Origin: Helcococcus kunzii ATCC 51366
Lineage (GTDB): Bacteria > Bacillota > Clostridia > Tissierellales > Peptoniphilaceae
Direction of reading: 5' to 3'
DNA: 41,001 bases
NCBI RefSeq assembly: GCF_000245755.1
Contig: NZ_JH601088.1
Coordinates: 610,198 to 651,198, forward strand
Positions 36,721 to 41,001 of this stretch are shown here, piece after piece (within the stretch, counting starts at the first letter, position 1; each line of letters starts with the position of its first letter). A model generated the notes under the pieces. That model worked only from the letters and a program-made list of their open reading frames with translations. It did no database searches and was not told where the DNA came from. Both the position numbers and the translations under genes were made by a program.

Positions 36721-36737
36721 TTTCCATTACCATAATA

Positions 36738-37032
36738 TATACACATTTTCGACATTTATTAAATATATGTATAAAGTCAAAAATAATTTATACATATTTG
36801 TAAAAAAATAAAATTTATGTATAAAATTTTCTCTAAATATATACACATTCAGCACGTTTTAATTAAGATGTGTATAAATTTAAAAAAAGTATTATACACA
36901 TTTCGATAAAACAATATGATATATGTATAAAATCCTGAAATAATATATACATTAATTTCTAAAAAAAGGGGAATATGTATAAGCGTTTTAAAATTTTATA
37001 CATATATTATAAAAGCATTAATTTTATGTATA
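36738..37032. repeat. Array C: six inverted-arm units with 51-53-bp period
   Basis: Left arms TATACACAT or TATACATAT start at 36738, 36789, 36840, 36893, 36946 (shorter arm TATACAT) and 36997. Right arms (ATGTGTATA or ATATGTATA type) end at 36773, 36823, 36876, 36929, 36981 and 37032. Spans are 35-37 bp and gaps 15-16 bp. Loops differ in sequence. Unit 3 pairs TATACACAT with ATGTGTATA perfectly. There is no coding frame. Confidence 0.85.
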
Positions 37033-37069
37033 AGGAATAGCTTAAATTGGTGAAATTATGATTATACTT

Positions 37070-37155
37070 CAACACATTTCAACAAATAAACTCGAGGTAT
37101 GTTGTCTCACAAAAAAAACTTCAACACATTCTGCTATATAACAAGAAGTGTGTTG
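37070..37155. repeat. Array D: two inverted-arm units, 52 bp apart
   Basis: CAACACA at 37070 and 37122 pairs with TATGTTG (37098-37104, imperfect) and TGTGTTG (37149-37155, perfect). Spans are 35 and 34 bp with a 17-bp gap. The second unit is followed by a T run and could terminate plus-strand transcription. 37156-37293 shows nothing further beyond AT-rich DNA. Confidence 0.65.
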
Positions 37156-37293
37156 TCTTTTTTATAATGAAATAATGAATCCCAATTAATACCCACATAC
37201 ATACGAGCAACTATAATCTGACTAGAAACACATTCTCACATACTAAACTAACAAACATATAAAGCATAAACATTCCAATGAAAGTTGGAAATC

Positions 37294-37911
37294 ATGAAAG
37301 ATAAATGGATAGATTTTGCGATTAAGATTCAAAGTATTGCACAGGCGGGATTAGCTTATGGCAAAGATAAATATGATATTGAACGATATCAGGAATTAAG
37401 AGAAATTGCAGCAGAAATGATGTCTTTAAAGTCTGACATTTCTGTGGAAAAAGTGAAAGATTTATTTTGTAATGAATCGGGATATCAGACTCCTAAATTA
37501 GATACAAGAGAGGCGGTATTTATAGATGGAAAGATTCTTTTGGTTCATGAAAATAATGGTACATGGGCTCTACCTGGGGGTTGGTGTGATGTTGATCAAT
37601 CTGTTAGTTCAAATATTGAGAAGGAAGTATTTGAAGAGTCAGGATTAAATGTCAAATCTAAAAGGGTTATTGCAGTACAGGATTGGAGAAAGCATAATGT
37701 TCAAAATCATGCTTATGGAATAATAAAGATTTTTATGCTTTGTGAGTTTATAGGTGGAGATTTTAAGGAAAATATTGAGACTACTGAGATAGGGTTATTT
37801 ACTAGACATGATATACCTGATAATCTTGCATTAGAAAAGACAACTAAAGATCAAATTTTAATGTGTTTCGACTTTATTCAAAATGATATTCGAGAGGCTC
37901 TTTTTGATTAG
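37294..37911 (+). CDS. Nudix hydrolase with N-terminal helical domain
   Basis: 205 residues from ATG 37294; an in-frame TTG 9 bp earlier is an alternative, and neither has a strong ribosome site. The first 65 residues or so form a helical domain of the Nudix_N type, followed by the catalytic domain. The Nudix box is GGWCDVDQSVSSNIEKEVFEESG: the usual first Glu is Gln and Arg is Lys, but the metal-binding EVFEE is intact. That variant is normal for the ADP-ribose or ADP-sugar hydrolases of this subgroup. It stands alone after the repeat region. Confidence 0.85.
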   Translation: MKDKWIDFAIKIQSIAQAGLAYGKDKYDIERYQELREIAAEMMSLKSDISVEKVKDLFCNESGYQTPKLDTREAVFIDGKILLVHENNGTWALPGGWCDVDQSVSSNIEKEVFEESGLNVKSKRVIAVQDWRKHNVQNHAYGIIKIFMLCEFIGGDFKENIETTEIGLFTRHDIPDNLALEKTTKDQILMCFDFIQNDIREALFD

Positions 37912-37972
37912 ATAGATTTGTATTTGTTGTAATATGGTGTACGGCTTCTATTAGCATTTTTACATTATCTGT

Positions 37973-38001
37973 TTTACTATTTTACATAGATTCGGTATAA
38001 T
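37973..38001 (+). promoter_or_regulatory. hslO promoter
   Basis: TTTACT (37973-37978), 17 bp, TATAAT (37996-38001). AAGGGG lies before the ATG at 38030. Confidence 0.55.
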
Positions 38002-38029
38002 TATCATAGTTATTAATAAGGGGTAAATT

Positions 38030-38911
38030 ATGGAAAATTATGTTATTAGATCGATTGATAAGAAACAAAATGTAAGAATTTTTATTGCGGATACGACACA
38101 ACTTGTACAAGAAATTAGAGAGATACATGAGAGTTCTGCTACTGGAACTGCTGCGTTAGGAAGATTGGCGACTATTGCTGCTATTATGGGCATTACGTCT
38201 AAAAACGATGATGAGAAGTTAACTATTAAATTTGATGGGAATGGAATCGGTGGTAAACTTACCTCTGTTTCAAATGCTAAAGGGGAAGTGAAGATTGCTG
38301 CATCTAATCCTCAAGCGGATGCACCATCAAAATTTCCAGGAAAGTTGGATGTAGGTGCTTTTGTAGGTAGAAGCGGAAACATTGCGATTATTAGAGATTA
38401 TGGACTTAAGACTCCTTATACAGGAATGTCTGATATTGTGACAGGGGAGATTGCTGAAGATATCGCAAATTACTTTTTCTACTCTGAACAAACTCCTACA
38501 ATTGTATCTTTAGGAGTTTTAGTAGATACTGACTTGTCTGTCAGAGCTGCGGGTGGGATATTTGTACAAGTATTACCAGGAATAAGCGAAGAAGACTTAA
38601 CTAAATTGGGAAATATTGCCAAAAATTTAGAGCCTTGTTCAAAAATGATAGATGAAGGACTTACTCCAGAAGATATATTAAATAAATATTTTGGTGAGCT
38701 TGAACCAGAAATATTAGAAAAGCAAGAGTTAAAATATAAATGTGATTGCTCAAGAGAGAGGATAGAAGCAGCATTAATATCTATTGGAAAAAAAGATTTG
38801 CAAACAATTATTGATGAAGATGGACAAGCGGAAGTTGTTTGTGAGTTTTGTAATACTAGATATTTATTTGATAAAGATGATTTAACTAAGTTAATTCAAG
38901 AAAGCAGATAA
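38030..38911 (+). CDS. hslO: Redox-regulated chaperone Hsp33
   Basis: 293 residues, full length. Hsp33 is an ATP-independent holdase switched on when its four zinc-bound cysteines are oxidised. The cysteines are CDC at 238 and 240 and CEFC at 271 and 274, in the family's C-x-C and C-x2-C arrangement. The N-terminal core has GTAALGRLATIAAIMG and the family's GNIAIIRDYGLKTPYTGMS segment. It is paired with the TRIC-family gene 3 bp downstream. Confidence 0.95.
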   Translation: MENYVIRSIDKKQNVRIFIADTTQLVQEIREIHESSATGTAALGRLATIAAIMGITSKNDDEKLTIKFDGNGIGGKLTSVSNAKGEVKIAASNPQADAPSKFPGKLDVGAFVGRSGNIAIIRDYGLKTPYTGMSDIVTGEIAEDIANYFFYSEQTPTIVSLGVLVDTDLSVRAAGGIFVQVLPGISEEDLTKLGNIAKNLEPCSKMIDEGLTPEDILNKYFGELEPEILEKQELKYKCDCSRERIEAALISIGKKDLQTIIDEDGQAEVVCEFCNTRYLFDKDDLTKLIQESR

Positions 38912-38914
38912 TAT

Positions 38915-39568
38915 ATGAGTAATTATATTTTATATATTGAAGTGTTGGGGACGGTGGCATTTGCACTTTCCGGTGCTATGGAAGGAATGAAGAAGAATCT
39001 CGACATATTAGGAGTTTTAATTTTAGGTGTTGTTACAGCCACAGGTGGTGGGGTTATAAGAGATTTAACAATTGGAATAAATCCTCCCTTAACCTTTAGA
39101 TCTGGAACAAATATTTATATATCTTTAATTACTTCAGCAACAATTTTTATATTGAGCTTTTTTAATGAGAATGTTAATAAGAGGACTGTAAATAAAATAT
39201 TTGAAAGAGCATTGATTTATTCAGATGCAATTGGGCTAGGAGTGTTTACCATTACCGGAATGCAAATTGCATATCATATAAACAATAATCATAGCCTGAT
39301 ATTATATATATTTGTGGGCTTAATAAGTGGAGTAGGAGGAGGGATTATTAGAGATTTGCTAATCGATAGCGTGCCCTATATTTTAAACAAACATGTTTAT
39401 GCTTCTGCTTCAATTGTGGGTGGATTATTTTTCCATTTATTTAAAAAGGTAAATATTATTCCCGAACAAATCAGCATTCCATTGTGCATAGTCATTATTA
39501 TCGCGATTAGAATAGTGGCATATCACAAAAAATGGAATCTTCCAAAAGCTACAGTTATTATAGAATAA
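38915..39568 (+). CDS. TRIC-family cation channel (UPF0126, YicG-like)
   Basis: 217 residues, about seven helices in two inverted repeats plus one. Each repeat carries the glycine-rich signature: GVVTATGGGVIRDLTIG (about residues 38-54) and GLISGVGGGIIRDLLID (about 133-149). Prokaryotic TRIC proteins are trimeric potassium or sodium channels; some relatives may transport glycine, so the cargo is not certain. It has no separate promoter and is probably co-transcribed with hslO. Confidence 0.85.
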   Translation: MSNYILYIEVLGTVAFALSGAMEGMKKNLDILGVLILGVVTATGGGVIRDLTIGINPPLTFRSGTNIYISLITSATIFILSFFNENVNKRTVNKIFERALIYSDAIGLGVFTITGMQIAYHINNNHSLILYIFVGLISGVGGGIIRDLLIDSVPYILNKHVYASASIVGGLFFHLFKKVNIIPEQISIPLCIVIIIAIRIVAYHKKWNLPKATVIIE

Positions 39569-39570
39569 AA

Positions 39571-39611
39571 AAATCCCAGAAGTTACCAAACTAACTTTCT
39601 GGGATTTGTTT
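39571..39611. terminator. Bidirectional terminator between the TRIC gene and uraA
   Basis: AAATCCCAGAAGTT (39571-39584) pairs with AACTTTCTGGGATTT (39593-39607) with a small bulge, T tract on plus and A tract before the stem for the minus strand. Confidence 0.85.
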
Positions 39612-39625
39612 TTAAACGAATATCT

Positions 39626-40891
39626 CTAATCGTGTAAGATACCTATTTTATTTAATAAAGCCATAAATCCACTTAAAACTACTGCGACTACAGATGCTAA
39701 AACCATTCCGCTTAATTGTATTGAACCAAATTGCATTTTTAATCCTGATAAACCTGTAATAAAGATTACAGAAGTTAAAATTAAGTTTACATTTTTACTA
39801 TAGTCTACTTGTTTATCAACTAATAGTCTTATACCAGATGTACCAATCATTCCATATAGAAGGAATGTTACACCACCAATTACGTTTCCTGGTATGGTTT
39901 GAATGAATGCTGCAAGTGGTCCGAAAAATGCCATTATAATGGAAAATACTGCCGCTCCAGCAATAACTTGTACTGAATACACTCCAGTAATTGCCATAAC
40001 TCCAATATTTTCTCCATAAGTTGTAGTTGGCACACCACCCACTAAACCAGAAAGTGCAGAAGAAAAGTTATCTGCAAAAATAGATCTGTGTAGACCAGGT
40101 TCTTTAATTAAATCCTTACCAACAATATTTGATGTTACAACTTGGTGAGAAATGTGTTCAGATGTAATTACCAAAATAACTGGCAACATTGCAATCATTG
40201 CTTCCCAAGAAAACTTAGGTGCTTGGAATAAAGGCATTGTAAATAATTTTGCATTTGTAACCGGTGTAAAATCAACCATATTAAACATTATTGAAACAAT
40301 ATATCCAACAACAATTGCGATCAGGATTGGAATGGTTGACAAGAATCCCTTAAACGAAACTGAACCAATAACTGCGGTTAATAAAGTAATTAAAAATACA
40401 ATCCAGTCTGCAGTTTGAGAAGTTTCAGTCATCAAATTAGCTCCAATGCTTCCTCCAGTAACCGTATTTGTTGCAAGCTCAAAACCAATTAAAGCAACTA
40501 CAGCTCCCATTGCAGCAGGTGGAAGTACAACATCTATCCACTTTGTACCAAACTTATAAATAATAAATGCTAATAAACACCCAAGCAGACCGACAAAAAT
40601 AAAAGCACCTTGAGCATATTGAAATCCTTGATTTGCTATAATAGCAGTACCTGGTGCTAAAAATGCAAAACTAGAACCCAAATAAGCGGGTGCTTTTCCT
40701 TTAGTAATAAAAATAAAAAGTAATGTACCAATACCATTCATAAATAAAACAATACCTGGATTAATTCCAAAAATAATAGGAACTAAAATAGAGGCACCAA
40801 ACATAGCAAAAGTATGTTGTAAAGATAATGGTAATAATAAATTAACTGGCAATTTATCCTCAATTTGGTAAATACGTTTTTGTTCTTTCAT
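39626..40891 (-). CDS. uraA: Uracil permease, NCS2 family
   Basis: 421 residues, about 14 helices. Uracil-proton symporter of the nucleobase NCS2 family. Signs: the N-terminal LPVNLLLPLSLQHTFAMFGA with the conserved QH, the central VILVITSEHISHQVVTSNIV (the substrate-binding Glu), and GGVPTTTYGENIGVMAITGV, the family signature. AGGAGG precedes the ATG on the minus strand. It gives uracil salvage alongside the pyr operon in this window. No PyrR-type leader is visible. Confidence 0.93.
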   Translation of the reverse strand: MKEQKRIYQIEDKLPVNLLLPLSLQHTFAMFGASILVPIIFGINPGIVLFMNGIGTLLFIFITKGKAPAYLGSSFAFLAPGTAIIANQGFQYAQGAFIFVGLLGCLLAFIIYKFGTKWIDVVLPPAAMGAVVALIGFELATNTVTGGSIGANLMTETSQTADWIVFLITLLTAVIGSVSFKGFLSTIPILIAIVVGYIVSIMFNMVDFTPVTNAKLFTMPLFQAPKFSWEAMIAMLPVILVITSEHISHQVVTSNIVGKDLIKEPGLHRSIFADNFSSALSGLVGGVPTTTYGENIGVMAITGVYSVQVIAGAAVFSIIMAFFGPLAAFIQTIPGNVIGGVTFLLYGMIGTSGIRLLVDKQVDYSKNVNLILTSVIFITGLSGLKMQFGSIQLSGMVLASVVAVVLSGFMALLNKIGILHD

Positions 40892-40920
40892 AATTCCTCC
40901 TAAAAAAATTTATCTTATTT

Positions 40921-40949
40921 AATATAAGGCTTTTAGAAAAAAAAGTCAA
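40921..40949 (-). promoter_or_regulatory. uraA promoter
   Basis: On the minus strand TTGACT (40949-40944), 17 bp, TATATT (40926-40921), with a leader of about 25 nt. Confidence 0.7.
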
Positions 40950-41001
40950 GAAAATGGAGGAGAAATTTTTGGATTTAAAGTTAAATTATTTTAATATATT
41001 C

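Noticed and set aside
37294..37911. Nudix protein as catalytically dead
   Set aside because: The first Glu and the Arg of the Nudix box differ, but the EVFEE metal-binding glutamates remain, and this variant is usual for the subgroup.

Overview
The window is AT-rich chromosomal DNA from a low-GC Gram-positive anaerobe (Bacillota). The gene content fits a Tissierellia-like coccus such as Parvimonas or Peptoniphilus: a type 1B (PyrK/PyrD) dihydroorotate dehydrogenase, pyruvate phosphate dikinase with its DUF299 regulator, the TrhP1/TrhP2 U32 pair, strong AGGAGG ribosome sites and TTGACA/TATAAT promoters. The genus is an inference. No rRNA, tRNA, CRISPR array or complete insertion sequence was seen.

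Layout. 1-1230 holds no intact gene: two tandem arrays of inverted-arm units, both repeating every 53 bp, on either side of a possible IS21-type end fragment. 1239-4620 is a decaying accessory stretch: an rsgA with a -1 frameshift, a small lipoprotein, an ABC exporter with a stop codon and a deleted Walker A region, an intact GNAT acetyltransferase, and a small anchored protein broken by a 30-bp duplication. 5120-10677 is a tight operon for a small secreted protein, two paralogous lipoproteins, an ABC ATPase and a duplicated ABC-2 permease. 10951-14572 encodes TrhP1, TrhP2 and a DASS-type transporter. 14753-15322 pairs a RelB/DinJ-type antitoxin with a chorismate mutase. A Cof-type HAD phosphatase and a frameshifted beta-helix protein follow.

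17994-27446 is a complete UMP biosynthesis operon, pyrB-pyrC-carA-carB-pyrK-pyrD-pyrF-pyrE. Its carA product has lost all three catalytic residues of the glutaminase (Cys to Gly, His to Gln, Glu to Tyr), so the synthetase probably uses free ammonia. A uracil permease gene at 39626-40891 supplies the salvage side. On the minus strand lie ppdK, its regulator and a lipoprotein gene. valS, a 48-codon membrane ORF, hpt and a methyltransferase form a plus-strand run, followed by a cold-shock gene, a Nudix hydrolase, hslO and a TRIC-family channel.

The most unusual content is non-coding. Four arrays (1-237, 693-1005, 36738-37032, 37070-37155) have unrelated arm sequences but one geometry: inverted arms spanning about 32-37 bp, repeated every 51-53 bp, close to five helical turns. 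At 36248-36720, just before the third array, is a mosaic of long hairpins in both orientations. They keep the same asymmetric internal loop (GCT opposite AA) while both stems change in a compensating way. A separate imperfect inverted repeat of about 160 bp sits directly upstream of the pyr promoter.
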